From Clostridia bacterium (GTDB taxonomy: Bacteria > Bacillota > Clostridia > Lachnospirales > Lachnospiraceae): 64,000 nt of DNA. The notes under the pieces are model-generated. The model was not told where the DNA came from. It searched no databases and saw nothing but the letters and a program-made list of their open reading frames with translations. A program made the position numbers and the translations under genes. This document shows, piece after piece, positions 34,167 to 43,083 of this stretch. Location of the stretch: NCBI GenBank assembly GCA_910575625.1, contig CAJTFD010000001.1, positions 124,001-188,000 of the forward strand. Direction: 5' to 3'. The number at the start of each line of letters is the position of its first letter. Within the stretch, counting starts at the first letter, position 1.

Positions 34167-35216
34167 TCATTTTATCCTGATCACAGCTTTTACCAGATCT
34201 GTCTTGTTGTTCACGGCCTCGTCAAAAGCTTCCTGTATATGCTCCAGATCGAATTCATGGGTAACGATGCTCTCTACATCAATGGCCCCGCTGGCCACTG
34301 CCGCGATCGCTTTCGGATAGATGTTCCTGTAGCGGAATACGGACTTGATCGTCGCCTCTTTGTCCATGATCTGTGCAAAATTGTATGAGATCTCTTCCTG
34401 CGCGGAGAGTCCCACCAATACGATCGTGCCGCCTTTGCACACCAGGAACGGTGTCTGGGCGATCGTCACCGGAGAGCCGGCCGTCTCAAATACGATGTCC
34501 GCGCCTTTGCCTCCTGTAAGCCTTGCCACTTCTTCTTTCACATCCACGTCCCTGCTGTTGATCACATGGGCTGCACCCAGTTCTTTTGCTTTCTCGAGCT
34601 TTGCATCTATCACGTCAGCCAGTATGATCTCCCCTGCCCCGTGGGCTTTGCAGGAGAGCAGCGTCACAAGACCGATACAGCCTCCTCCAAGGATCACCAC
34701 TGTATCGCCCACCTGCACATCCCCCTGGTTGGCCGCATGAAAGCCCACGGACAGCGGCTCGATCAGCGCGCCTTCCTTAGTGGACACATTTTCCGGGAGT
34801 TTGAAACACATATTCTCTGGAAATGCAATGTATTCTTCGTAACATCCCTCCACCGGAGGCGTGGCCAAAAACACCACGTCCGGGCAGAGGTTGTATTTTC
34901 CAGCTTTGCAGAGTTCACACGTCCCGCAGGTAATGCCCGGTTCCAACGCCACACGGTCTCCCTGCTTCAAACTGGTCACGCCTTCCCCGATCTTTACAAC
35001 GGTCCCGGCACATTCATGGCCCAGCATATAGTCTTTTTCCAGATCGACTTCATACGCGCCGCACTTTCCAAAATGATAGTAATGGACATCTGAACCACAG
35101 ATCCCTACATATTCTAATTGTACCAGCACCTGTCCTTCTTTGATCTCTGGTATGTCGATCTCTTTGATCACCATCTTATCAATGCCCTGCATAAAGGCGC
35201 CTTTTTGTTTATTCAT
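34167..35216 (-). CDS. Zinc-dependent polyol dehydrogenase (sorbitol/xylitol/L-iditol type)
   Basis: 349-residue medium-chain dehydrogenase. The catalytic zinc site is seen in GICGSDVHYY and LGHECAGTV, the structural zinc site in CGTCELCKAGKYNLC, and the NAD-binding fold in VVILGGGCIGLVTLLS. Family members oxidise a polyol to its ketose with NAD+. Given xylB in the same operon, xylitol or D-arabitol oxidised to D-xylulose is the likeliest reaction; sorbitol or another polyol remains possible. It lies 33 bases behind the binding-protein gene. Confidence 0.88.
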   Translation of the reverse strand: MNKQKGAFMQGIDKMVIKEIDIPEIKEGQVLVQLEYVGICGSDVHYYHFGKCGAYEVDLEKDYMLGHECAGTVVKIGEGVTSLKQGDRVALEPGITCGTCELCKAGKYNLCPDVVFLATPPVEGCYEEYIAFPENMCFKLPENVSTKEGALIEPLSVGFHAANQGDVQVGDTVVILGGGCIGLVTLLSCKAHGAGEIILADVIDAKLEKAKELGAAHVINSRDVDVKEEVARLTGGKGADIVFETAGSPVTIAQTPFLVCKGGTIVLVGLSAQEEISYNFAQIMDKEATIKSVFRYRNIYPKAIAAVASGAIDVESIVTHEFDLEHIQEAFDEAVNNKTDLVKAVIRIK

Positions 35217-35249
35217 CTTCTACACTCCTTTTGGATATGCTGCTCATGA

Positions 35250-36356
35250 TCACTCTGCCAGTGTCCCGCTCTCTGAGATCTCACCGTTGTCGATATAAAG
35301 TTGGATATATTCATCCACGTTGTCCGCATTGATCTCCGGCGCTTCCACAAAGTCATTGACCTCTGTCACTTCCATCTCGCCTTTGAGTACCTGATCCGCA
35401 TAGTCCATATTCAATTTTGCAATGTCCGCTGCCGACTGCAGTGCTGTACATGTCAAAAGTCCTTCCTGGATCAGCAGACATCCCTGGGCTGTGCCGTCCA
35501 CACCGTATGCCAGGAAATCCGCTTTTCCGTCTTTTACATAGTTTTTATCATTGCGGACTGCCTCGATGGCTCCTGCCGCCATGTTGTCATTCATAGAGAT
35601 GATCGCATCGATATGTGTCCCGGACTGTACCCAGTTTTCCATCAATGTGAGGGCTTCATCACTATTCCAGTTTGCATAATCTTCATATAAAAGGTTTACA
35701 TCGGGACGCTCGTCAAAGAAATAGGTATCCCATGCTTCTCTTCTTTTCTCTGCGTGATAGTTTCCGGACGGTCCGCGCAGTACGACTACATTTGCATTTT
35801 CCGGCACTTCTTCCACGGCACGTTTCGCACCCACAGCTGCCTGCTCTACCGGATCTGCGTCCACTGTCCCTGTGCCTTCCATGACATCGTTGTTGTCACT
35901 CCCGTCCAGGTCGCCCTGATGGGTCGTGGGATTCGTTGTGATCACAGGGATCCCCGCATCGACCAGTTTCTTTACATAGGGAGCCTGCGCCGCATTGTTG
36001 TTAGACTGCACGATCACCAGGTCATACCCTTTTGTGATACAATCTTCCAGACGCCCATTCTCCGTATTGTCGTCTGCTTCCCCGCTCACACAGATCAGAT
36101 CAAAATCATAATTTTCCGCCTGTTTCTGCATTTCTGATGTGAGCCAAGCTGCAAATGTGTCTGCACTGGCACGGGCTACAAAGCACACTTTTTTCTTTTC
36201 GCCGGAATCCTTTGCGGAATCACTCTCTGCCGCCGTACTGCTGCCGCTGTCAGAAGAAGAGCCTCCACTGTTCCCGCCACATCCCATCACCATGGATGCC
36301 ACCATCACTGTACCGAGAGCCGCTGCAAAAAACCTCTTGATCTTTTTCATCTTCAT
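35250..36356 (-). CDS. Sugar ABC transporter substrate-binding lipoprotein
   Basis: About 368 residues. The N-terminal signal with lipobox SMVMGC anchors the protein to the outer face of the membrane, followed by a Gly/Ser linker. The fold is Peripla_BP_4 (RbsB-like): KKVCFVARASADTFAAWLTS and AIISMNDNMAAGAIEAVRND. It feeds the permease and ATPase encoded upstream. ATG 36356 lies eight bases behind AGGAGG; an ATG two codons earlier is too close. The ligand is unknown, but operon context suggests a pentose or pentitol. Confidence 0.9.
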   Translation of the reverse strand: MKMKKIKRFFAAALGTVMVASMVMGCGGNSGGSSSDSGSSTAAESDSAKDSGEKKKVCFVARASADTFAAWLTSEMQKQAENYDFDLICVSGEADDNTENGRLEDCITKGYDLVIVQSNNNAAQAPYVKKLVDAGIPVITTNPTTHQGDLDGSDNNDVMEGTGTVDADPVEQAAVGAKRAVEEVPENANVVVLRGPSGNYHAEKRREAWDTYFFDERPDVNLLYEDYANWNSDEALTLMENWVQSGTHIDAIISMNDNMAAGAIEAVRNDKNYVKDGKADFLAYGVDGTAQGCLLIQEGLLTCTALQSAADIAKLNMDYADQVLKGEMEVTEVNDFVEAPEINADNVDEYIQLYIDNGEISESGTLAE

Positions 36357-36449
36357 TTTCATTTCCTCCTTTTATTTTTGAAGATATTTATTTAATCACA
36401 ATGCGCATATCCCGTGCCAGGAAGGCCGCCGGGCATACGCCCTATGCGA

Positions 36450-37433
36450 TTATTCTGTTTTTTCCTCCGGTTTTTCCTTTACGAGGATGACTTTCTGTGC
36501 TTTCTTTGATTTGCTCACCACATCAAATGCAACCGCGAGTACGATGATCGCGCCCTCGATCACCTGCTGGATATATGCGTTTACCCCCAGAAGGTTCATA
36601 ACGTTTTCCAGGAAACCGATGATGAACGCACCTGCGATGGTCCCGCTCACCGTCCCGATGCCGCCCGTAAAAGACGTTCCGCCCACGATCGCCGCCGTAA
36701 GCCCTGTCATCTCCATTCCCACCGCACCGTTGGGAAGGCCCGCGTTATTCCTTGCCATGAAGATCATCCCCGCAAGTCCGATCAAAAGACCGTTGACGAT
36801 ATATGATCTGTAAATGCTCATCTTTGAGTTGATGCCGCTGGCCTCTGCCGCGCTCCTGCTGCCGCCGATGGCGTACAGCCCGCGCCCATATCTTGTATTA
36901 TTGACCAGATACCAGATCACGACTGTCACCAGCACGATCAAGATCACCGGGATCGGCACCGGTCCGATGGAACCCTGTCCGATCTCCACGAAACCTCCAA
37001 GCTGCAGGATATTCTGCCCCCCTGTATAGTACAGGACCAGCCCCCGCGCTACCTGCTGCATACCCAGCGTGGCGATAAATGCCGGGACGTTAAAATTCGC
37101 TACGAACAGAGCGTTGACCAGATTACAGCCCACAGCAACGATCAAAGCCACTGCCAATGCTGCGATCATAGAATTTGTGCTCTTATATGTGGCTACAGAG
37201 AGCACACCCGCCAGAGCCAGGACAGATCCTACGGACAGATCCAGAAAACCGCTGATGATCAGGATCATCTCTCCATAGGCCACCAAGATCCCCACACAGA
37301 GCTGGCGCGTAACGTTTACAAGATTGCTGCTCTGCAAAAAATACGGGCTGATGATGCTGCAGCCGATAAACAGAACGATGAGTACGATAAATATACTGAA
37401 TTTTTGCAGATAATAAGATGTCTTTCCTCCCAT
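36450..37433 (-). CDS. Sugar ABC transporter permease (RbsC family)
   Basis: 327 residues with about 8-10 membrane helices and the BPD_transp_2 signature AEASGINSKMSIYRSYIVNG and AAIVGGTSFTGGIGTVSGTI. It forms the channel of a ribose/xylose-type CUT2 importer. It follows the ATPase gene by 15 bases; the binding-protein gene comes 94 bases after it. Confidence 0.92.
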   Translation of the reverse strand: MGGKTSYYLQKFSIFIVLIVLFIGCSIISPYFLQSSNLVNVTRQLCVGILVAYGEMILIISGFLDLSVGSVLALAGVLSVATYKSTNSMIAALAVALIVAVGCNLVNALFVANFNVPAFIATLGMQQVARGLVLYYTGGQNILQLGGFVEIGQGSIGPVPIPVILIVLVTVVIWYLVNNTRYGRGLYAIGGSRSAAEASGINSKMSIYRSYIVNGLLIGLAGMIFMARNNAGLPNGAVGMEMTGLTAAIVGGTSFTGGIGTVSGTIAGAFIIGFLENVMNLLGVNAYIQQVIEGAIIVLAVAFDVVSKSKKAQKVILVKEKPEEKTE

Positions 37434-37448
37434 GACCTTTATCCCTCC

Positions 37449-38975
37449 CTATGCTTGACCTGCAACACCTGTTGCATATCTCATGATCGTCTCCTGTGAA
37501 AATTCGTCTTTCTCGATACAGCCGGCGATGCGCCCCTGGCACATGATGTAGATCCTGTCACACATGCCGATCAGCTCCGGGAGCTCCGAGGAGACCATGA
37601 TCACTGATTTATTTTCTTTTACAATATCCGTGATCAGTTTATAGATTTCATATTTCGCGCCCACGTCGATCCCTCTGGTCGGTTCATCTAAGATCATGAT
37701 CTCCGGATCACACAGCATCCACCTGGCAAGGAGGACTTTCTGTTGATTGCCGCCGGAAAGCTTTGATATCTCCGTATCTATGGACGGCGCCTTTACATGC
37801 ATCTTTCCGAACATTTCCTGTACTTCTTTTTTCTCTTTTGCCTTATGGGCATACCCGCCATAGATATATTGTTTCAAAGAAGCCAGCGATGCATTCTCCT
37901 GGATGCTCCGCACGGGTACGATCCCGTCGTCACGGCGGCTCTCCGAGAGCATCACCAGACGGTTCTTGATCCCGTCGCCTGCGCTCTTGATATCCACCGG
38001 CTTCCCGTGGATCTTCACCGTCCCGGTCTTATGCGGGTCAAGGCCGAACACCGTGCGCATGACCTCTGTACGCCCCGCGCCCACCAATCCGGCAAATCCT
38101 ACGATCTCGCCTTTCCTGGCGTAGAAATTGATGTCTTCAAATAAACCGTCCTGGCTGAAATCTTCTACCTCTATGACTTTTTCACCGATCGGCACGTCCT
38201 CTTTCGGATAGACATTCGAGAGCTTACGCCCCACCATCTTCGCGATCACCGTGTCCAGATCCAAATCTTCCGCCCGGTCTGTGGAGACCACTGTCCCGTC
38301 CCGGAGGACTGTGATGTCATCCGCGATCTGGAAGACCTCGTCCATCTTATGGGATATGTACACGATCGCCACCCCTTTTGCTTTTAACTCCGCGATCTTT
38401 GCAAAAAGCTGTTTTACTTCCCTTTCTGTGATCGATGAGGTCGGCTCATCCATGATCACGATCTGCGCATTATTGGTCACCGCCTTGATGATCTCCAGCA
38501 TCTGGATGTCTGAGACTGTCAATGTCTTGAGTTTCTGTGTCGGCTTATAAGGGAGCTTCTCTTCCTCCAGGAATCTGATCGTCTCCCGCCGTACCTTCTT
38601 CCAGTCGACTTTCCCAAATTTATTCACGGGAAGCCTGCCCAAAAACAGATTCTCTTCCACAGAGAGTTCCGGGACATAGTTTAATTCCTGTGCGATCATC
38701 GAGATCCCATATTCCCGTGCCTGTATGGGATTCCGGATGTCTACAGGCTGATCGTCGATAAAGATCTGTCCTTTATCCGCCTTGTAGAGTCCCATGATGA
38801 TCTTCATCAAAGTTGATTTTCCCGCGCCGTTCTCGCCGCACAATGCATGCACGGTGCCTTTGCGCACGGAAAATTCAATGTTGCTCAGGGCTTTCACGCC
38901 GGGGAAGGATTTTTCCACACCTGAAACCCGCATCTTCACGTCGCCCATTCCACACTCCATCCTTTCCTTTTTCAT
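37449..38975 (-). CDS. Sugar ABC transporter ATPase, two nucleotide-binding domains (RbsA family)
   Basis: 508 residues with two ABC domains, the CUT2 pattern. In the first, Walker A is CGENGAGKSTLMK and Walker B IVIMDEPTSSI. In the second, Walker A is degenerate (FAGLVGAGRTEVM), while the signature LSGGNQQKVLLARW and Walker B IMILDEPTRGID are intact. This asymmetry is usual for RbsA/XylG. It is the first gene of the operon, with a strong promoter 31 bases upstream. Confidence 0.94.
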   Translation of the reverse strand: MKKERMECGMGDVKMRVSGVEKSFPGVKALSNIEFSVRKGTVHALCGENGAGKSTLMKIIMGLYKADKGQIFIDDQPVDIRNPIQAREYGISMIAQELNYVPELSVEENLFLGRLPVNKFGKVDWKKVRRETIRFLEEEKLPYKPTQKLKTLTVSDIQMLEIIKAVTNNAQIVIMDEPTSSITEREVKQLFAKIAELKAKGVAIVYISHKMDEVFQIADDITVLRDGTVVSTDRAEDLDLDTVIAKMVGRKLSNVYPKEDVPIGEKVIEVEDFSQDGLFEDINFYARKGEIVGFAGLVGAGRTEVMRTVFGLDPHKTGTVKIHGKPVDIKSAGDGIKNRLVMLSESRRDDGIVPVRSIQENASLASLKQYIYGGYAHKAKEKKEVQEMFGKMHVKAPSIDTEISKLSGGNQQKVLLARWMLCDPEIMILDEPTRGIDVGAKYEIYKLITDIVKENKSVIMVSSELPELIGMCDRIYIMCQGRIAGCIEKDEFSQETIMRYATGVAGQA

Positions 38976-39005
38976 TGCATTTCCTTAAAATCCTTTTCTT
39001 TAGTC

Positions 39006-39034
39006 AGTCTATCATCCCGCTCTACTTTTGTCAA
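39006..39034 (-). promoter_or_regulatory. Promoter of the sugar/pentitol operon
   Basis: On the minus strand TTGACA (39034-39029), 17 bases, TAGACT (39011-39006), 31 bases before the ATPase start. A 12-bp perfect palindrome (AATAAATTTATT, 39033-39044) overlaps the -35 by two bases and is a candidate operator for the divergent ROK repressor. Confidence 0.8.
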
Positions 39035-39044
39035 TAAATTTATT
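39033..39044. promoter_or_regulatory. Candidate ROK-repressor operator
   Basis: Perfect palindrome AATAAATTTATT overlapping the -35 box of the sugar operon promoter. A second A/T palindrome (AAAATATTTT) lies about 110 bases away on the regulator side. A/T-rich palindromes are typical ROK/XylR targets, but A/T richness of the region makes chance matches common. Confidence 0.4.
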
Positions 39045-39235
39045 TAATACTGTCCGATCCACCAATTCTTCTTTGCTATTTTTAGCTATATTGTCTATAC
39101 AAAGCGAACTGTTTCCACATTTTCTGTCGCATTATCTCAATTTCTTTAGCAAAATATTTTATTTAAGTTTTTGACCTAGTTATTTCCCGCAGATCTTGCT
39201 ACAATAGTGGATGAGTAAAAACGGAGGTGGACATC

Positions 39236-40345
39236 ATGCATGAAGAAAATACAAAAGCCAGAAACCTTGGAGACATATACCGGACGATCTACCACAAAGG
39301 CTCCTGTTCCCGGCAGGACATCGCCGCATATCTGGGTCTCAGCCTCCCCACTGTCACCAACAACCTGAACCGCCTGAAGGCCGACGGGCTGATCCATAAC
39401 TCCGGCTTTTTTGAATCCACCGGAGGCCGCAAAGCAAATATGCTGCGCTGTATCCCGAATGCGCGCTATGCCGCCGGGATCGATATCACACGCAATCACC
39501 TCTCCATCACGATCATCAACCTGGACAGCACGATCATCGCCAGCAAACGGATACGCATACCTTTTGAAGATACAGACGCCTACTACCACTTTGCCGCCGG
39601 CGAGATGAAAGAGCTCATCCACGCAAATAAGATCCCCAAAGATAAATTCTTGGGGACCGGCATCTCACTGCCTGTCATCGTGGGCGCAGACCAGAAGAGC
39701 ATCACGTACGCGTCCGTGATCCAGGTTTTTGAAGGGATCTATCCCAGGATAGGCAGGCATATCCCTCCTCCTTTTCTTCTATTTAATGACGCAAATTCCG
39801 GCGGTCTGGCGGAAGCGTGGATCTCCCCATCCCACAGAGGCGAAGTCTATCTTTCCCTGAGCAACAGTGTGGGCGGCGCCACCATCAACGGAAAGGATAT
39901 CTCCATCGGAAACAACTGCCGCGCTTCCGAATTCGGACACATGACCATCATCCCAAACGGCCGGAAATGCTATTGCGGACAGCGGGGCTGCCTCAACACT
40001 TACTGCTCCGCCAATCTCCTGGCAAATATGACAAATGGGGATCTGAAAAGATTTTTTGATGAATTAGGCGATAATAAAGGGTTCCAGCAGATCTTTGATG
40101 AATATCTGGACCATCTGGCGATCGGGGTCAATAACCTGCGTATGTGTTTTGACTGCGATGTGATACTCGGCGGAAGTGTGGGCGCCTATATGACTGACTA
40201 TATCGATGTGCTGCGGGAAAAGGCCGTCGCCCTGAACCCTTATGAACAAAATGCGGATTACATACGTGTATGCCATTATAAGACAGAAGCCGCTGCCGCG
40301 GGCGCGGCGCTCTATTTTGTCAATCAGTTCGTATTAGATATGTGA
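39236..40345 (+). CDS. ROK-family transcriptional regulator (XylR/NagC-like)
   Basis: 369 residues. An N-terminal winged helix (DIAAYLGLSLPTVTNNLNRL) is followed by a ROK sugar-kinase-like domain. The zinc-binding ROK motif is CYCGQRGCLNTYC. Regulators of this family lack kinase activity and release DNA when bound to a sugar. It is divergent from the ABC/polyol operon and is probably its repressor. The ATG at 39236 is chosen because GGAGGTGG precedes it by five bases. Its own promoter may be the extended -10 TGCTACAAT ending at 39205. Confidence 0.88.
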   Translation: MHEENTKARNLGDIYRTIYHKGSCSRQDIAAYLGLSLPTVTNNLNRLKADGLIHNSGFFESTGGRKANMLRCIPNARYAAGIDITRNHLSITIINLDSTIIASKRIRIPFEDTDAYYHFAAGEMKELIHANKIPKDKFLGTGISLPVIVGADQKSITYASVIQVFEGIYPRIGRHIPPPFLLFNDANSGGLAEAWISPSHRGEVYLSLSNSVGGATINGKDISIGNNCRASEFGHMTIIPNGRKCYCGQRGCLNTYCSANLLANMTNGDLKRFFDELGDNKGFQQIFDEYLDHLAIGVNNLRMCFDCDVILGGSVGAYMTDYIDVLREKAVALNPYEQNADYIRVCHYKTEAAAAGAALYFVNQFVLDM

Positions 40346-40361
40346 TGGACGGCCTGTATGC

Positions 40362-40392
40362 AGAAGAGCTGTGGATCCTCCACAGCTCTTCT
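40362..40392. terminator. Bidirectional terminator between the ROK gene and the dipeptidase gene
   Basis: Perfect 14-bp inverted repeat AGAAGAGCTGTGGA with a 3-base loop, placed between two convergent genes and overlapping the dipeptidase stop codon. There is no strong U-tract, so it may work mainly as a 3' stabiliser. Confidence 0.65.
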
Positions 40393-41398
40393 ACGTCCCC
40401 AATATATCCCGGTACACCCGCAGCACATTCCCTTTGCAGATCTTATCGATCTGCCTGGGGAGGAATCCCTCCCGCTCCAACCTTTCCGACAATCGCACCA
40501 TATCCCCTGCTGTCCGTATGTCCCTATTCCCCTCAATGCCGTCCAGATCGCTGCCCAGGCCGCAGCAGTCCTCCCCGCCCACCTGGATGATATGGCGGAT
40601 GTGGCGGATGACGGCATCCAGGAGCATCCCGGGCCCTCTCTTATTTTCCGTACATAAGAAATCTTCACAGAGATTGATCCCCATCACGCCGCCTTTGTCA
40701 GCCAGGGCGCGGATCATCTCATCAGTCAGGTTCCGGCACACGCCGCAGACGGCCTGGGCATTGGAATGGCTTGCCACAAAGGGCTGCTCCGTATGCTGGA
40801 CGACATCCCAGAATCCACCGTCTGACAAATGGGACACATCCACGATCATCCCCAGCCGCTGGGCTTCCCGGACCACCTCCAGTCCAAACTCCGTAAGGCC
40901 CTCATCGCTCCGCATTGTGAACAGGGGATTTCCATATCTGTCTTTCTGCAGATTGGGGAACCCGATCTCATTGGGATGGTTCCAGGACAGACCGATCATG
41001 CGCACACCGAGACGGTAGAGCTTTTCCAGATTCATAAGACTGCCTTTTAAGATCCCGCCCTCCTCCATGGTCAGCAGGGCGCTGATCCTGCCTTGCTCCT
41101 GGTTCCTGCAGATATCCGCCCAACTGAGGGCCGTCGCGATCTCTCCATGACACGATCCCACTTCCTGGTGGTAGAGACTGATCATCCCCAGAGCCGTATC
41201 CAAGGGATCGTCCACCCGCTCCATATCCACAAAGACCGCAAAGTTCTGCAGCGCGTATCCGCCGGCCTGCATCTTATGTAGATCCACGGAAAGACTGTTG
41301 GACGACAGATGCTCGACACAGCCCTTTTTCCGTTTCCAGTATAAGGCACTGATGGTATCACAGTGCATATCCACGACCATTTTGTTATGATCTGTCAT
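40391..41398 (-). CDS. Membrane-dipeptidase family enzyme (peptidase M19)
   Basis: 335-residue metallopeptidase with VDMHCDTISALY (HxD metal ligands), LLTMEEGG (bridging Glu), IVDVSHLSDGGFWDV and VASHSNAQAVCG (His ligands) and GLGSDLDGIEG. M19 enzymes cleave dipeptides, including D-residue and dehydro-dipeptides. No signal peptide is seen, so it is probably cytoplasmic. It follows recO by 28 bases in a core-gene string. Confidence 0.92.
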   Translation of the reverse strand: MTDHNKMVVDMHCDTISALYWKRKKGCVEHLSSNSLSVDLHKMQAGGYALQNFAVFVDMERVDDPLDTALGMISLYHQEVGSCHGEIATALSWADICRNQEQGRISALLTMEEGGILKGSLMNLEKLYRLGVRMIGLSWNHPNEIGFPNLQKDRYGNPLFTMRSDEGLTEFGLEVVREAQRLGMIVDVSHLSDGGFWDVVQHTEQPFVASHSNAQAVCGVCRNLTDEMIRALADKGGVMGINLCEDFLCTENKRGPGMLLDAVIRHIRHIIQVGGEDCCGLGSDLDGIEGNRDIRTAGDMVRLSERLEREGFLPRQIDKICKGNVLRVYRDILGT

Positions 41399-41426
41399 TT
41401 TTTGCCTCCCGCTCTCTTTTTTTCAT

Positions 41427-42173
41427 TTACCCTGTCATCGCATCCAACATCTCCCGGCTCTTGATCTTCCGGTCCAGAGCCTGTTCCATCAGCCGCCCCA
41501 CCACCCGGTCCAGCTGCGCCTGGACCTCCTGTTTCACCGTAAAAGAATACAATTTCTGCAGAGGGGCGCAGACGATATACTGCATCGCATACACCGCCGA
41601 GGCGTCCAGACCCACTGCGTCCGTCTCAAGCGGTGCGCATCCCCCGCAGAGCATCCCCTGTTTTCTCCAGGAAAAAGCCCGCAAGCCCTCCGTCTCCCCA
41701 CACGACACACACGCCCGCACCTGGGGATACTCCCCCTGGATCACCAGAGTCCGCAGTTCGAAGACACGCCGGATGAGCCGGTCCTCGATACGGGGATCCA
41801 ACAATGCCTTCAAGGTGAGATACAGCAGGTTGAGCATGCCGCTCTCATCTGCATTTTCCTGTCCATAATAATCTGCCAATTCCAGGAAATAAAACCCATA
41901 GTAGATCTCCGGCTGCGCCCTGGCAAGTTCTGTAAAATAACTGCGCAGTTCTGCGCTCTGGAGCGTGTAACTGCTGCGCCCCTCATACAGTTGGAAGGAG
42001 CCAAAGACAAAAGGTGTGGCCGCGGCCAGCAGCGGGCTGTTGGGCCGCCGGGCTCCTCTTGCGAAAGCGGCCAGCTTTCCCCGCTCTTTTGTGAGGATCA
42101 CCAGCCTTTTGTCATGATCGCCCACAGGCATGGAGGAGAGCACCATGCCTGTGACTTTTACTATATCGCCCAC
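41427..42173 (-). CDS. recO: DNA repair protein RecO
   Basis: 248 residues; RecO helps RecF and RecR load RecA and anneals DNA. The N-terminal OB fold carries VTGMVLSSMPVGDHDKRLVI and FARGARRPNSPLLAA, and a C4 zinc site is at VRACVSCGETEG and GMLCGGCAP. Translation begins at a GTG (42173), only three bases after the era stop, in the conserved era-recO pair. Confidence 0.93.
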   Translation of the reverse strand: MGDIVKVTGMVLSSMPVGDHDKRLVILTKERGKLAAFARGARRPNSPLLAAATPFVFGSFQLYEGRSSYTLQSAELRSYFTELARAQPEIYYGFYFLELADYYGQENADESGMLNLLYLTLKALLDPRIEDRLIRRVFELRTLVIQGEYPQVRACVSCGETEGLRAFSWRKQGMLCGGCAPLETDAVGLDASAVYAMQYIVCAPLQKLYSFTVKQEVQAQLDRVVGRLMEQALDRKIKSREMLDAMTG

Positions 42174-42176
42174 TCC

Positions 42177-43076
42177 TTAAAGACCCTTCTTCTCGTAACC
42201 GAAATTCTTCATGAGGAAATTGCTGTCCCGCCAGTTTTTCTGGACCTTCACCCACAATTTCAGGTTGACCTGCTTCTCCAGCATCTGCTCGATCTCATAG
42301 CGGGCGTTGCTGCCGATCTTCTTGAGCATGGCCCCCTGTTTGCCGATGATGATCCCCTTGTGGGAATCTTTCTCGCAGATGATCGTGGCCTCGATGTCCA
42401 CCAGCTTCTTGCCCTTTCGCGCCTTCATGGTGTCGATGACCACCGCGATGCCGTGGGGGATCTCCTCGTCCAGGGCATGGAGGGATTTTTCCCGGATCAC
42501 CTCCGCCACGATCTGACGGACGGGCTGGTCCGTCACCGTGTCCTCATCGTAGAACAGCGGCCCCTCGGGCAGATACTTGTAAATGGTATCCACCACGTCC
42601 TGGGTATTGTCTCCTTTTAAAGCAGACACGGGGATGATCTCCTGGAAATCCTGGAGCTTGCGGTAGGCGTCGATGACCAGCAGCGCCTCTTCCTTCCTGA
42701 TCGTGTCCACCTTGTTGATCACCAGGAGCACCGGGACTCTGACGCTGCCAAGCTGCTCTGCGATGTGTCTGTCCCCCGGCCCGATGTACGCGGAGGGCTC
42801 CACCAGCCACAAGATCACATCCACTTCCCGCAGCGCACGGTCTGCCACCTGCATCATATATTCCCCCAGCTTGTTCTTGGCCTTGTGGATCCCCGGGGTA
42901 TCCAGAAATACGATCTGCCCCCGCTCATCCGTGTAGACGGTCTGGATCCGGTTGCGGGTGGTCTGGGGTTTCTTTGAAGTGATCGCGATCTTCTGCCCGA
43001 TCAGCTGGTTCATCAGCGTGGATTTCCCCACATTTGGACGGCCGATGATCGCCACAAATCCTGATTTTTTTTCCAT
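42177..43076 (-). CDS. era: GTPase Era
   Basis: 299-residue GTPase for 16S rRNA processing and 30S assembly. G1 is GRPNVGKSTL, G3 DTPGIHKAKN, G4 NKVD, and the C-terminal KH domain has GIIIGKQGAMLKKIGSNARY. Length and order are normal. It starts eight bases after the M16C peptidase stop. Confidence 0.97.
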   Translation of the reverse strand: MEKKSGFVAIIGRPNVGKSTLMNQLIGQKIAITSKKPQTTRNRIQTVYTDERGQIVFLDTPGIHKAKNKLGEYMMQVADRALREVDVILWLVEPSAYIGPGDRHIAEQLGSVRVPVLLVINKVDTIRKEEALLVIDAYRKLQDFQEIIPVSALKGDNTQDVVDTIYKYLPEGPLFYDEDTVTDQPVRQIVAEVIREKSLHALDEEIPHGIAVVIDTMKARKGKKLVDIEATIICEKDSHKGIIIGKQGAMLKKIGSNARYEIEQMLEKQVNLKLWVKVQKNWRDSNFLMKNFGYEKKGL

Positions 43077-43083
43077 AGGTCTA

